In this document: positions 1-9,767 of the stretch, in pieces
Layout: each line of letters starts with the position of its first letter
Position numbering within the stretch: the stretch's first letter is position 1
Assembly: GCA_012522955.1 (NCBI GenBank)
Contig: JAAYJK010000068.1
Coordinates: 1-49,995, forward strand
Length of the DNA stretch: 49,995 nucleotides
From: Syntrophomonadaceae bacterium
GTDB lineage: Bacteria > Bacillota > Syntrophomonadia > Syntrophomonadales > Syntrophomonadaceae
Direction: 5' to 3'
Made by a program: the position numbers and the translations under genes
Notes under the pieces: model-generated
What the model was told of the DNA's origin: nothing
Database searches by the model: none
What the model saw: the letters and a program-made list of their open reading frames with translations, nothing else

Positions 1-2817
1 ACCATTGTTGCCAATGGAGTAGTCCCTACCGACTGGACTCTGCAGCTCTCCGGGGCTCAGGATGAGACCGTTACCAAGGCTTATTTCGAGCAAGGCTTGG
101 CCTGCCCTTCATCAGGACATCAGGTAACCTGGACCGATGATAAGGGAACCCCCGAGGATACCAGCGATGATGAAGTCTGGGGCGGAGTACCCTTATGGCT
201 CTTGGTGGCCATGGTGGATGATGACCCGGATATTGGTGATAAACACATTAATTTCAACGATGAACTGGCCGCCGCAGGCTATGAAGTAAAAGTAATAGCC
301 GGTGATACGTGGTCAACGGTACTTGACAGTGCTGATATCGCCGGCAGTGACGCATATATTGTTGCCAATACCCTGAACGGAGACCCCCTGCCCCTTAAGA
401 CCGATGGCGGTAAAGACTGCTGGCCCCTTTATTTAAAAGGCTCGGCTATCTCGGGGGGACAGCAGGTAGGCAATATAGTCCGCATCGAGCTGTCTGGTCT
501 GCCTGAACCACCTGCGGGATGGACCCTGGATCTGATAGGGGAAATTGGCGATACCATCACACAGCAGGAATTTGAAGAAGCCTTGGCCTGCACCGGTTCC
601 GGACATTGTCAGGAATGGACTGATAATGAAGGCAAAGTTTGGTCAGGTGTGCCTCTGTGGGTGCTTCTGGGTGCGATTGATGACATTGAATCTGGCAGCC
701 ATTGGACCTTTGATGATACCCTGGCTGCCAATTACACCGTAAAGGTAACTAATGGCGATGGTGATTACTCCCAGACTTTCGCCGGTTCAGATCTAGCCAA
801 CAGCAACGATTATATCGTGGCTAATATATACGATGGGGCACCGCTGGACGAGGGTTCAGCTCCGCTGCGTCTGGTAGGTGACGGTGTTACTAAAGATGAT
901 GGCTCAGGCTCACTCGGAGGGTTAGCGGTTGGTAACATCGCCCGGATAGAAATCCTTGAACTGCAGACTCCTCCCGCAGCCGATGGCAGTTGGAACCTGG
1001 TATTGGACGGCAAGATAAGTGATGTCATTTCCCAGGCTGAATTCGAAGCCGGGCTGGGCTGTCCCAACTCAGGGCACCTGGTAGAGTGGACTGATGGAGA
1101 TGGCAATGAATGGTCGGGTATACCCCTCTGGTATTTAGCCGGTTGGGTGGACGACCGGCAGCCCCACGCTTATGACTTTAATCAGGCTGTAGCCGGTTAC
1201 AAGGTCGTGGTGAAGGCCTCAGATAACTATAGTGTTGATTTTGACAGTGCGGATATCAATCAGAGCAGTGACTATATCATTGCCAACCAATGTAATGGAA
1301 GTGCACTTGATGGTTCCTGGCCCCTACGCCTGGTAGGTGACGGTGTTGCCAATGAAGGAGCCCTAACCGGTAAAAGCGTAGGAAAAGTAGCGGAAATCAA
1401 GCTCACCTCCTTTGAGAGCGGAAGCGGGGGAGACATTCCTCAGGTCCGCATAGTCAAGTATGATGAAGATAATACCACCATTTTGGATGAAATCACCGTC
1501 GACTATCTATGGATGCAGAATGAAAGCGGACTTGACGTAATTGGTGACGGCACCACGGTATACAAATATGAAGGAATCACCAACAACGCAGCTGATATAT
1601 GGGATGCTGCTGAGACCTATCCGGGCGGGTTCAAAATTGCCAATGCGATAATGGGTACCCGGATTAAGGATCTGGTTGAACTAGTAGGCGGCATGGGAGC
1701 TGGAACTGACATAGTATTTAAAGCCAAAGACGGTTGGGAAACCAAGCTGCCCTATTCCTCCATATATACTGATCCTTCAGTGCAGGCTCGCCAGGGCGAT
1801 GCCATATTGGCCTGGTATGCTGATGGAGAATATGTCCCCGATTATAAGGATGGAATGCGTCTATTCTTTACTCCTGAGGACCAAGTCTATGGTCAATGGG
1901 ATATGCATGAGACCTTACCAGAGGCTTACTGGCACTACTATTATGGTGATGTCATGTATCCTTCCTGTGCGGGACTGTCTCCCAAGTATATTACCGAGAT
2001 CAGTGTATACTCGGTACCTGAGAGTGATTGGACCCTGAAACTGGAAGGGCAGGATATCGGTGGTTTGGTTAAGGACATAAGCAAAACCTATTTTGAATCG
2101 GCTCTTACCTGTACCATGGGTGCCAACCACAAAGCAAGCTACACTGATTCTGAAAACCAGACCTGGGGAGGCATGCCCCTGTGGTTACTGGTAGGATTCG
2201 TCGATGATGAAGACCAGCATTCGGACAATGCATTTAATGAGAGTCTGGCTCAGGCTGGGTATCAGGTGGTTCTTACCGCTGATGACGGGTATTCAGTAAC
2301 CATTGATAGTACAGAAATCGACCGCAACAATGACTACATTGTCGCCAATACGCTGAATGGACTTAATATATCAAATGATGACGATAACTGGCCCCTGCGA
2401 CTTGTGGGACCGGCTGTCAGTGGACAATTATCCATTGGCCAAATAGCAAGTATTAAGCTGCTTGCCAAAGACAACGGTAATCCGGTCTACACAGTATCGC
2501 CGGTAAGTGATGATGCTTATATTAACGGGGCTACTACAGATGGAATAAATACTATGACGGTAAAAACCGGTATATCTGGATTTAAGTATTTTACCATCAA
2601 CATTACTCCAGTAACTCCTCATGCAGGAAAGGAAACCGTGGTCTTTACCCATCTGCGAAACGGTGTTCAGCTAGGTATCAATGCTACTCGGGCTGATTTT
2701 GACACAGTGACCAGCGCTCAGGCAGGTTTCAATGTTAAGGCTGGAGATGTGATAAAAGCCTATATCGTAGATGAACTGACCAATGATTTAACCTTTAATC
2801 CCATAGTTTTGCAATAA
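1..2817 (+). CDS. Surface protein of repeated molybdopterin-oxidoreductase-like domains (5' end missing)
   Basis: The frame is open from the first base, so the true start lies upstream; 938 codons are visible. The protein is built of repeats. Four clear copies (about 40-500, 520-960, 985-1420 and 2020-2460) share the order WTLxLxG, a C-x(2-4)-GH motif, WxGxPLW, a VDD-like acidic pair, GYxVxV, YIVAN and a WPLRLVG-like strand. A divergent unit lies at about 1440-2010 and a separate beta-rich domain at the C-terminus. The pattern resembles the sulfite-oxidase-type oxidoreductase fold (PF00174 family). The Cys falls roughly where that family has its molybdenum-ligating Cys, but whether cofactor is bound is unknown. 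The composition, rich in Asp, Gly and Thr, suits an exported protein. No membrane anchor or SLH domain is seen before the stop. Neighbouring genes encode related surface proteins. Confidence 0.75.
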   Translation, partial: TIVANGVVPTDWTLQLSGAQDETVTKAYFEQGLACPSSGHQVTWTDDKGTPEDTSDDEVWGGVPLWLLVAMVDDDPDIGDKHINFNDELAAAGYEVKVIAGDTWSTVLDSADIAGSDAYIVANTLNGDPLPLKTDGGKDCWPLYLKGSAISGGQQVGNIVRIELSGLPEPPAGWTLDLIGEIGDTITQQEFEEALACTGSGHCQEWTDNEGKVWSGVPLWVLLGAIDDIESGSHWTFDDTLAANYTVKVTNGDGDYSQTFAGSDLANSNDYIVANIYDGAPLDEGSAPLRLVGDGVTKDDGSGSLGGLAVGNIARIEILELQTPPAADGSWNLVLDGKISDVISQAEFEAGLGCPNSGHLVEWTDGDGNEWSGIPLWYLAGWVDDRQPHAYDFNQAVAGYKVVVKASDNYSVDFDSADINQSSDYIIANQCNGSALDGSWPLRLVGDGVANEGALTGKSVGKVAEIKLTSFESGSGGDIPQVRIVKYDEDNTTILDEITVDYLWMQNESGLDVIGDGTTVYKYEGITNNAADIWDAAETYPGGFKIANAIMGTRIKDLVELVGGMGAGTDIVFKAKDGWETKLPYSSIYTDPSVQARQGDAILAWYADGEYVPDYKDGMRLFFTPEDQVYGQWDMHETLPEAYWHYYYGDVMYPSCAGLSPKYITEISVYSVPESDWTLKLEGQDIGGLVKDISKTYFESALTCTMGANHKASYTDSENQTWGGMPLWLLVGFVDDEDQHSDNAFNESLAQAGYQVVLTADDGYSVTIDSTEIDRNNDYIVANTLNGLNISNDDDNWPLRLVGPAVSGQLSIGQIASIKLLAKDNGNPVYTVSPVSDDAYINGATTDGINTMTVKTGISGFKYFTINITPVTPHAGKETVVFTHLRNGVQLGINATRADFDTVTSAQAGFNVKAGDVIKAYIVDELTNDLTFNPIVLQ

Positions 2818-2822
2818 GCTAA

Positions 2823-3071
2823 ATTGGATTATTAATCGGGCTGGATGGGAAATCTTCTCCCATCCCTTCCGATTATCTCCATCCAGCTTATTGGCAGGAA
2901 AAAATAATATTCAAAGGTAAACCCAGTTTGCAGGTTAAATCGATTGCTTATATCCCTGGACAGCGGGCCACAGGTGACAGCTATGTCGCTGTGGCTATTG
3001 CTGCTCATTGGTACTATTGCATTTATTGTTGCCTAGCCAATGTAATACGAAGGAAAAGGAGGCTATTCTAA
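2823..3071 (+). pseudogene. Possible remnant of a C-terminal membrane anchor
   Basis: This gap is open in one frame for about 82 codons but has no start codon. Near its end it encodes TGDSYVAVAIAA, and the frame finishes with RRKRR just before a TAA that overlaps the next ATG (TAATG). Moving to another frame at about 3006 gives IGTIAFIVA, so one indel would restore a hydrophobic segment followed by a basic tail. That layout is typical of cell-wall-sorting or membrane anchors in Firmicute surface proteins. A hairpin (GCCACAG/CTGTGGC, 2967-2995) lies inside it. It may be a relic of a deleted surface gene, or chance. Confidence 0.3.
2834..2874 (+). terminator. Hairpin after the repeat protein gene
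   Basis: An outer 6-bp stem (AATCGG/CCGATT) and an inner 8-bp stem (GGATGGGA/TCCCATCC) are separated by a 3x3 internal loop and close a 7-nt loop. It begins 17 nt after the stop codon. There is no clear T-run after it, so it may be an attenuator or RNA-stability element rather than a full intrinsic terminator. Confidence 0.45.
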
Positions 3072-6000
3072 TGACAAGGGGATGGAAATCGGAAAGGATA
3101 AAATATATTGCCCTGATTAGCATTTTGTGTTTTTGCTTAGGGGCCGGGCTTATACCTTGGGGGAATTATTCCGGCCCTGCTCTGGCTTCCCAGCTGGGAC
3201 CTGAGCAAATCATACTGAGTTGGACCGATGATCCTAGCAGTACTCAGACTATTACCTGGCTGATGTCTGATAACATAGCCGCACAACTGCAATATATGCC
3301 GGCTGCAGCTTTCAGTGGCGGTTTTGCTGCTGCCTCGGTAGTAGAAGTGCAGGGAAGGGCATTCGATAGTAATAATTATCGTTATCAAGCCAATATTTCC
3401 GGTTTAACTCCAGATACTCACTATGTTTATCGGGTGGGCAGTGATGGGGCCTGGAGCGATACCTTGTCTTTTAGAACGGCTGCGGATACCAACGAATTCA
3501 CTTTCATGTATTTGGGAGATATACAGGAAGGATACGCTGATTGGGAAAATTTGCTAGATTCTATTAACAAGAGCCATCCTCAAATCAAATTTTCTCTTGT
3601 CGGAGGGGATTTATCCAACAATAGCACTGATGAAAATGAATGGGGACAGTTCCTGGATGCAGCTTCCCCTTATTTTTCTCAAATTCCTTTCATGCCCACT
3701 TTGGGCAATCATGACGGCCTTATGTACCTGAACTTTTTCGCATTGCCGGCCAATGGTCCTGAGGGACTAAAACAGGAATTCTATTCTTTTGACTATGGAA
3801 ATGCTCATTTTGTAGTTTTAAACAGTGGCAACAACACCAATGAAGCAGCCAAACAGTGGCTGCAGGCAGACCTGCAGAGCAGCACCAAGACCTGGAAGTT
3901 TGCCATGTTCCATCATCCTGCCTATCCCGCCCTTGAGGACAATAAGACGGTTGATGAATCCATATGTGAAAACTGGGTTCCGATTCTGGAAGCAAACGGG
4001 GTAGATATGGTGTTTGTGGGCCATCAGCACCAGTATATGAGAACCTATCCCATATACCAAGGACAGATACAGGTCGATTCGGATAGCTACGGAATTGTAT
4101 ATGTGATGGGTAATGCGGGAACCAAAGTTTATGCCCCTGGCGAGGATTTCCCTTACATTGCTAGAAAAGAAGCGGGCAGTAATTACCAGCTGATAGACAT
4201 CGACGGCGATAGTATGTCCATGACTTCAATCAAGGCAAGTGGGGAACTGATTGAGACATACACCATAGATAAAAGCCTGGGAGAAATATCCATTAGCGTA
4301 AGCGGGGATGGGGTAAGCAATCCAAGTATCTTTAGTGAAGCTGATTTGTTAGCCATGGAACAAGTTCAAGCCCAATACAGTACAATCAACACCTGGCCCA
4401 GTAAAAAAATGTATGTAGCCAGTGGAGTCAGACTTGCTGATCTGTTGGAACAAGCAGGAATTACTGATGAAGCCAGGATTATCAAGGTGAAGAGCCGAGA
4501 TGGATACATTATGACCTTCACGCTTAAAGAACTGCTTACAGATACTCGCTGCTTTTATCCAGGATTAAAGGAAAACCATGAGCATTTTGGCTATATAAAT
4601 GGATCAAGTGCTGAGGCCTTGCCGGTACCAACCATTCTAGCCCTACAAAGCGCTGAAAGCACTGATTTTGCACATATGACTGATATTGAGGCCCCTTTAC
4701 TGGTTATGGGACAACGTTGGGTAAGTGAGCAGACCAACCAGGTCTTTGCAAAATATGTTAATGCTATTGAAGTGTCTACAGTCCAACCGGATAAATGGGA
4801 GAATCCAAGCTTTACCCCCACCGGGGGAGCGGTAGCCGTTGGAACCCAGGTCGAATTGAGCACTTTAGATATGGATGGGGATAATATTTATTACACCATT
4901 GATGGCAGTGATCCTGGCTATCAAAGTAATATATATAATTGGATTAAAAAACGCTGGTGGACTTCACGGCCAGATGAACTGGCAGTTATCAACCATGCCA
5001 TAGAAATCAAGAACAATATGACTATTAAAGCGGTAGCCATTGGATTTGGCAAGCTGGACAGCGATATAGTGGCCTTTGATTATCAGGTGCCACAACCGCC
5101 GGGATTAACTGCCGACAGCAGTGAAGGTGAAGTAGGGCAGAGTATAGACATTAGCTTTGTTGATGATCCGGATTGGCGGATTTCCATTAGCGATATTCTG
5201 GTCAATGAGCAATCGATCAGCGGAAAATATACGGTGGAAGCAGGAATTATCAAGATCGATGCCCAGGTATTCACCAGGGCTGGAGTTTATGAGATTAGAG
5301 TTTTGGCTCCTGGATATGCCCAGGCCAGTATTAGCCAGACCATAACCGCCCAAGTAGTACTCCAGACTCCGGCTATTGATCAGGAGTTTATCCGGGGACA
5401 GCAGCTATACATACAGGGAACAGCCCTGGGCCTATTAAACCTTAGTCTAAAAATAGTGGATCCTGAAGGCGTAGTTATTTACGGTCCCAGTCCATTAACA
5501 GTATTAGATGGAATCTTCAATAGCAGTTTTAACCTGAGTTCCACTGCCCGCACCGGCACTTATACCATGGTATTGGACTCGGATAGTTTGTTGGCTCCTA
5601 TCAGCACTAGTTTTAAGGTTAAAACCAGCAGTGGGGGCGGCCCCCTCCCTCCGGTGGAGGATATCATTCTGACTATAAGCGGGGATGGAGTTAGTGGTAC
5701 CAAAACATTTACCCTAAGTCAGCTGGAAAAAATGAATCAGTACCAGGAGGTTTATAGTGTGATCAATACCTGGCCCACTAAAAAATGGTGTGTGGGACAG
5801 GGCGTGAAAATTAGCACTTTGCTGGATCTGGCTGGAATAAAATCCAGCGCCCGTCTAATAAAGATTACCTCAGAAGATGGGTACACTACCACTCTAACTC
5901 TTGACGAACTATTGCATGATAACCGTTATTGCTTCCCCGGGTTCAAGGAGGGAGGCGGTGATGCTGATGGTCATATTCCTGGTTCTCCGGCGGGAAAGCG

Positions 6001-7420
6001 GCCGGTTGAGCCTATGATTGCTTTGATAAGTGCTGAGGGTACCGACAATTCTTCATATATGAATGACTTAAATTCCCCTTTATTTATGATGGGTCAGCGG
6101 GCGGTTACCGAACAAGTTGGAAATTTATTTGTAAAACGGGTAAGTGAAATTCAAGTCTTAAGTACTTCTCCATCTACCTGGGACAGTCCTGAGGCTGATC
6201 CAGGCAGTGGCGAGGTGGAAGCAGGCACCATGGTAAGATTAAGCAATAAGAACATGGATGACGATAAGATCTATTATACAACTGATGGCAGCACTCCCAC
6301 CCTGGACAGTCCCATGTATAACTGGATAGCCAGTCGCTGGTGGGGTTCCCGGGATGATGAACTGGACAGCATTAACCATCCTATAGAGATTAATAAGGAT
6401 ACCACCATCAAAGCCTTAACCATTGGCCCTGGAAAGAAAGACAGCAAGGTAGTTACCTTTAACTATAAGGTAAAGCAAGCCCCTAACAATACGGCTGGAA
6501 AAATAATATCCAGTCGGGATAGCACCATAAGTCTGGGCCGTGAAGCCAAGTTGGAAATCCCAGCTAATGCCTTGGCCCAGAGCGGTGAGGTGGTAGTCAC
6601 TATAAGCAAGGTGGATTTGCCTCTTGCGGTGCCCAAGGGAGTTAGATTGCTGAGCAGTGTTTTTGAATTAAAGGTGGATGGAAAAAACAGCTATAGGTTT
6701 GCTGATAAGGTAAGCTTGAACTTGAGTTTTGATCCGGCAGAGCTTAATGAGGGTGATACTCCCTGCATTTATTATTTTGATGAGGCTTTAGATCAATGGA
6801 TAAATCTGGGCGGAATAGTAAGCGGCTCTACCATTACGGTGCAGATAGACCATGTTGCCAAATTTACGATTATGGCCCGTGACAATACCCCGGGAGCCAG
6901 CCTGAGTGATATTATAGGTCACTGGGCTCAGGAAAATATTCAGCACTTGCTGGGCACCAAGGTCATTGGGGGTTATCCGGATGGCAGCTTTAAACCCGAT
7001 AAGGCCATCAGCCGAGCTGAATTCGTCACTATCCTGGTGAAGGTCTTCCCCATGGATAGTCAGGAGGGGCAAGCCTTCATGGATACCGCAGATCACTGGG
7101 CGAGAGAATACATTGCCACTGCCGTAGGCAACGGCGTAGTCAGTGGTTATAATGAAAACAGCTTTGGTCCCGATGACCTGCTCACTCGGGAACAGATGGC
7201 GGTAATGATCTATAATGCAAGTCAAATCTCGGGGCTGACCGATGAGATGCAGTTTACCGATAAATACCAGATATCCATTTGGGCTAAAGAAGCTCTGGCT
7301 GCTTTGGTAGGGCATGGAATAATTAATGGATACCCCGACAACAGTATTAAGCCTCAAGGTAAGGCCAGTCGAGCTGAAGCGGTAACTGTTATCGTAAATA
7401 CCTTAAAGCTGACGGAATAA
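3071..7420 (+). CDS. SLH-anchored metallophosphoesterase with two oxidoreductase-like/chitobiase-like cassettes
   Basis: The protein has 1449 residues. The ATG at 3071 follows AAGGAGG, and the signal peptide ends near ALA-S. Domains in order are: a fibronectin-like N-terminal domain of purple acid phosphatases; a calcineurin-type phosphoesterase with GDIQ, GGDL, GNHDG, HHP and GHQH metal-site motifs; a first cassette (about 4290-5085) of a molybdopterin-oxidoreductase-like domain plus a chitobiase C-terminal-like domain (YYTIDGSDP); a segment like the Shr hemoglobin-interacting domain (formerly DUF1533; about 5090-5350); a beta domain; a second cassette (about 5665-6475); a ZU5-like region; and three SLH domains. 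It should be exported and held on the wall by SLH contacts, hydrolysing phosphate esters outside the cell. The substrate is unknown. The cassette domains lack the Cys seen in the preceding protein, so they probably bind ligands or partners rather than catalyse. Confidence 0.85.
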   Translation: MTRGWKSERIKYIALISILCFCLGAGLIPWGNYSGPALASQLGPEQIILSWTDDPSSTQTITWLMSDNIAAQLQYMPAAAFSGGFAAASVVEVQGRAFDSNNYRYQANISGLTPDTHYVYRVGSDGAWSDTLSFRTAADTNEFTFMYLGDIQEGYADWENLLDSINKSHPQIKFSLVGGDLSNNSTDENEWGQFLDAASPYFSQIPFMPTLGNHDGLMYLNFFALPANGPEGLKQEFYSFDYGNAHFVVLNSGNNTNEAAKQWLQADLQSSTKTWKFAMFHHPAYPALEDNKTVDESICENWVPILEANGVDMVFVGHQHQYMRTYPIYQGQIQVDSDSYGIVYVMGNAGTKVYAPGEDFPYIARKEAGSNYQLIDIDGDSMSMTSIKASGELIETYTIDKSLGEISISVSGDGVSNPSIFSEADLLAMEQVQAQYSTINTWPSKKMYVASGVRLADLLEQAGITDEARIIKVKSRDGYIMTFTLKELLTDTRCFYPGLKENHEHFGYINGSSAEALPVPTILALQSAESTDFAHMTDIEAPLLVMGQRWVSEQTNQVFAKYVNAIEVSTVQPDKWENPSFTPTGGAVAVGTQVELSTLDMDGDNIYYTIDGSDPGYQSNIYNWIKKRWWTSRPDELAVINHAIEIKNNMTIKAVAIGFGKLDSDIVAFDYQVPQPPGLTADSSEGEVGQSIDISFVDDPDWRISISDILVNEQSISGKYTVEAGIIKIDAQVFTRAGVYEIRVLAPGYAQASISQTITAQVVLQTPAIDQEFIRGQQLYIQGTALGLLNLSLKIVDPEGVVIYGPSPLTVLDGIFNSSFNLSSTARTGTYTMVLDSDSLLAPISTSFKVKTSSGGGPLPPVEDIILTISGDGVSGTKTFTLSQLEKMNQYQEVYSVINTWPTKKWCVGQGVKISTLLDLAGIKSSARLIKITSEDGYTTTLTLDELLHDNRYCFPGFKEGGGDADGHIPGSPAGKRPVEPMIALISAEGTDNSSYMNDLNSPLFMMGQRAVTEQVGNLFVKRVSEIQVLSTSPSTWDSPEADPGSGEVEAGTMVRLSNKNMDDDKIYYTTDGSTPTLDSPMYNWIASRWWGSRDDELDSINHPIEINKDTTIKALTIGPGKKDSKVVTFNYKVKQAPNNTAGKIISSRDSTISLGREAKLEIPANALAQSGEVVVTISKVDLPLAVPKGVRLLSSVFELKVDGKNSYRFADKVSLNLSFDPAELNEGDTPCIYYFDEALDQWINLGGIVSGSTITVQIDHVAKFTIMARDNTPGASLSDIIGHWAQENIQHLLGTKVIGGYPDGSFKPDKAISRAEFVTILVKVFPMDSQEGQAFMDTADHWAREYIATAVGNGVVSGYNENSFGPDDLLTREQMAVMIYNASQISGLTDEMQFTDKYQISIWAKEALAALVGHGIINGYPDNSIKPQGKASRAEAVTVIVNTLKLTE

Positions 7421-7497
7421 TTGCCATCTTGCTTAAAAATATCAAGGGGTGAAGATTATTTTCAAAACCAGCAACAAAGAAGAAGCAGGGGGATGAG

Positions 7498-9117
7498 GTG
7501 AGAGTATCAGTGATAATAGCTAGAGGCAATAATGGTCGGGGTAAAAGATGGATATTGATACTAGTCTGGCTACTGAGCCTTACAGTATTTAATTTGATTA
7601 TCGCAGCTTCCAGCCGGGCTGATACCCCGTATACTTTGGAAATTATTGGTGATGGGGTAGCCAGTCCTATGACTTTTACTTTGGATCAGCTACAGGATAT
7701 AGAAGCATACCAGCGAGTTTACAGTACTATCAACACCTGGCCTAGTAAGAGATTTTATATAGGCCAGGGGGTTAGATTAAAACAAGTACTTGATTTAGCT
7801 GGAATTCAGGAAGAGGCCAAACTGATTAAGTTTTATTCTTATGATGGCTATGAAGTAAGCTTAACTGTTAAGGAATTGCTCAATGATAAACGTTACCATT
7901 TTCCTCATTTAATGGACAATAGCACTACCGATGGCAGTATTGCCGGGTCTTCTACCGATAAGCAAGAGGTGGATGCTATTTTGGCCTGGGAGAGTGCGGA
8001 GAGCAGTACAGATCCGCAGGAAATGAATGATATGAATGCCTTGTTGCTGATTTTTGGCCAACGGGCGGTAACTGAGCAAACCAATACCTTATTTTTGAAA
8101 CATGTGAACAGGATTGAGGTGCTGATGGCTGAACCGGAAAAGTGGGATAAACCCCGGGCTAGTATTAATAGTACCGAGGTGGCTATCGGCAGCCTGCTGG
8201 AATTGAGTAGCAAGGGTAATGACACTGATAAAGTTTACTACACCACCGATGGCAGTACTCCAACTATAGAAAGCCCCATATTTAATTGGAGTGCAAAACG
8301 CTGGTGGAGTCAAAGACCGGATAATTTGGACAGTATTAATAAACCAATCCCAATTAATCAGGACATAATTATCAAAGCCATTGTTATTGGTCCAGGCAAA
8401 GAAGATAGTGAGGTGATGACCTTTTCCTATAAGGTGGGAGTCCAGGATTCACCTGGACAAGATTTACCTCCAGGAGTGCCTACTGCCATCTCCCTGGACC
8501 GGGAGCACATCGATCTTAAAGTGGGGGGCAGTTTCGAATTGTATGCCAACGTAGGTCCCGATAATGCTATAGATAAAAGCATAATCTGGACATCCAGCGA
8601 TACTCGGGTGGCTACTGTTGACAAGCACGGTCTGGTTACCATGGTAGGTCCGGGTACAGCCACCATCACGGCCAAAACTCAAGCCGGGGGTCTGGAGGTT
8701 AGCTGTTCGGTCAGCAGCCAAGGGGAAAAAGCCCAGGTCCAGATTACCCAGGTCTCGGAGGATAATCCTCCCCCCGAAGAGGAAGTGGATAATTCACCAA
8801 GGGTAGCTCCAGAGGAGGTTCCCGCCCAGGAAAAACCGAGTCCGGATTTAAGTCAGGAACAACCACTACCAACCTCTAAAGGGGAAGTAGGTTCGGATCG
8901 CTTTCGCTATCTTGTAAAAAAGGTAGTGGCTGATGGTGATCAGGATTCTGCTGATCAAAGAGCAGACAACCAGGCAGCGGAATTTTCAGGCGACTATCTG
9001 CCCCTGGCTCTGGAGCAGAGAAGTTTACAGAGCCATACCTTACCTATATTTATAATTCTATTCTTTACAGGTGCATTAAAAGAGTATTGGCAATACAAGA
9101 AGGAGGCAATAAGGTGA
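7498..9117 (+). CDS. Membrane-anchored surface protein: oxidoreductase-like, chitobiase-like and BIG2 domains
   Basis: The protein has 539 residues and a GTG start behind GGGGGA. A signal segment (about residues 18-40) is followed by one copy of the shared cassette: an oxidoreductase-like domain with the INTWPSKR, DGYEVSLT and FGQRAVTEQTN signatures, then the chitobiase C-terminal-like domain (VYYTTDGSTPT, RWW). A bacterial Ig-like group 2 domain follows (about residues 320-405, WTSSD and GTATITA), then a Pro/Glu-rich linker and a C-terminal hydrophobic helix ending in KKEAIR. It is therefore probably tethered to the membrane with most of its mass outside. Its stop overlaps the start of the ExbB-like gene (GTGA), so the two are probably translationally coupled and may work together. 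No enzymatic motif is visible. Confidence 0.78.
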   Translation: MRVSVIIARGNNGRGKRWILILVWLLSLTVFNLIIAASSRADTPYTLEIIGDGVASPMTFTLDQLQDIEAYQRVYSTINTWPSKRFYIGQGVRLKQVLDLAGIQEEAKLIKFYSYDGYEVSLTVKELLNDKRYHFPHLMDNSTTDGSIAGSSTDKQEVDAILAWESAESSTDPQEMNDMNALLLIFGQRAVTEQTNTLFLKHVNRIEVLMAEPEKWDKPRASINSTEVAIGSLLELSSKGNDTDKVYYTTDGSTPTIESPIFNWSAKRWWSQRPDNLDSINKPIPINQDIIIKAIVIGPGKEDSEVMTFSYKVGVQDSPGQDLPPGVPTAISLDREHIDLKVGGSFELYANVGPDNAIDKSIIWTSSDTRVATVDKHGLVTMVGPGTATITAKTQAGGLEVSCSVSSQGEKAQVQITQVSEDNPPPEEEVDNSPRVAPEEVPAQEKPSPDLSQEQPLPTSKGEVGSDRFRYLVKKVVADGDQDSADQRADNQAAEFSGDYLPLALEQRSLQSHTLPIFIILFFTGALKEYWQYKKEAIR

Positions 9118-9767
9118 GTCTTTCTGTTTTAGCAGCTCTGGAAAACGCCATGCATGACATTTCGTCCGGCTTATTGGCACCTACCATAGCGGTATTATTA
9201 TTTTTTGTTGCTTTTGTAGTATTTGAAACCGGCAGTTTGGTAGTTGAGTACTTTAGCCAGAGGCGAAGGGCTAAGGTTAACATTCCTGCCTTGTTGGACA
9301 GTTTTAAGGGCCAGAAGGCGGAAGATATTGAAGCGAAAATTGAGCAAAGCCCATTGTTCAGACGCCAAAAAGCAGTTTTAGGTCAATTGATCAAACACCG
9401 AGATTTGACTGCTCTGTCCCATCAGGCATTGGCACGCAAGCTCTTGGCCAACGAGGAATTATATTATCTTAAAATAACCAATCGCACTGATTTAGTGGCT
9501 AGGCTAGGTCCCATGCTGGGATTGATGGCTACTTTAATTCCCCTGGGGCCGGGTCTGATTGCCATGGGGCAGGGGGATACCAAAACCTTGGCCGATGCCC
9601 TGCTTACAGCCTTTGATGCAACGGTTACCGGTTTGGCTACCGCTGGAGTGGCCTATGCCATTTCCAGACTGCGCAAGAGATGGTATGACGAATATTTGAG
9701 TTCCTTGGAGGCCTTGCTGGAAAGCTTATTGGAGGTGTTGCCCTGTGAACAGAGGATTGCGAAATAG
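9114..9767 (+). CDS. MotA/TolQ/ExbB-family proton channel
   Basis: The protein has 217 residues and starts at the GTG at 9114, behind AAGGAGG. The upstream TTG at 9087 in the same frame has no ribosome site. Three membrane segments are expected: an N-terminal one (LLAPTIAVLLFFVAFVVF), a cytoplasmic stretch, then two more in the conserved ExbB/TolQ core (ARLGPMLGLMATLIPLGPG and AFDATVTGLATAGVAYAI). The family forms pentameric inner-membrane channels that use proton flow to move a partner such as TonB, Tol or the flagellum. Here the partner is probably the DUF2149 protein, whose start lies inside this gene, and the overlapping upstream surface protein. No TonB gene is seen nearby. Confidence 0.85.
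   Translation: MSLSVLAALENAMHDISSGLLAPTIAVLLFFVAFVVFETGSLVVEYFSQRRRAKVNIPALLDSFKGQKAEDIEAKIEQSPLFRRQKAVLGQLIKHRDLTALSHQALARKLLANEELYYLKITNRTDLVARLGPMLGLMATLIPLGPGLIAMGQGDTKTLADALLTAFDATVTGLATAGVAYAISRLRKRWYDEYLSSLEALLESLLEVLPCEQRIAK

Noticed and set aside
6788-7357. 189-codon open frame on the minus strand
   Set aside because: It lies wholly antisense to the SLH domains of the phosphoesterase, which have clear family motifs.
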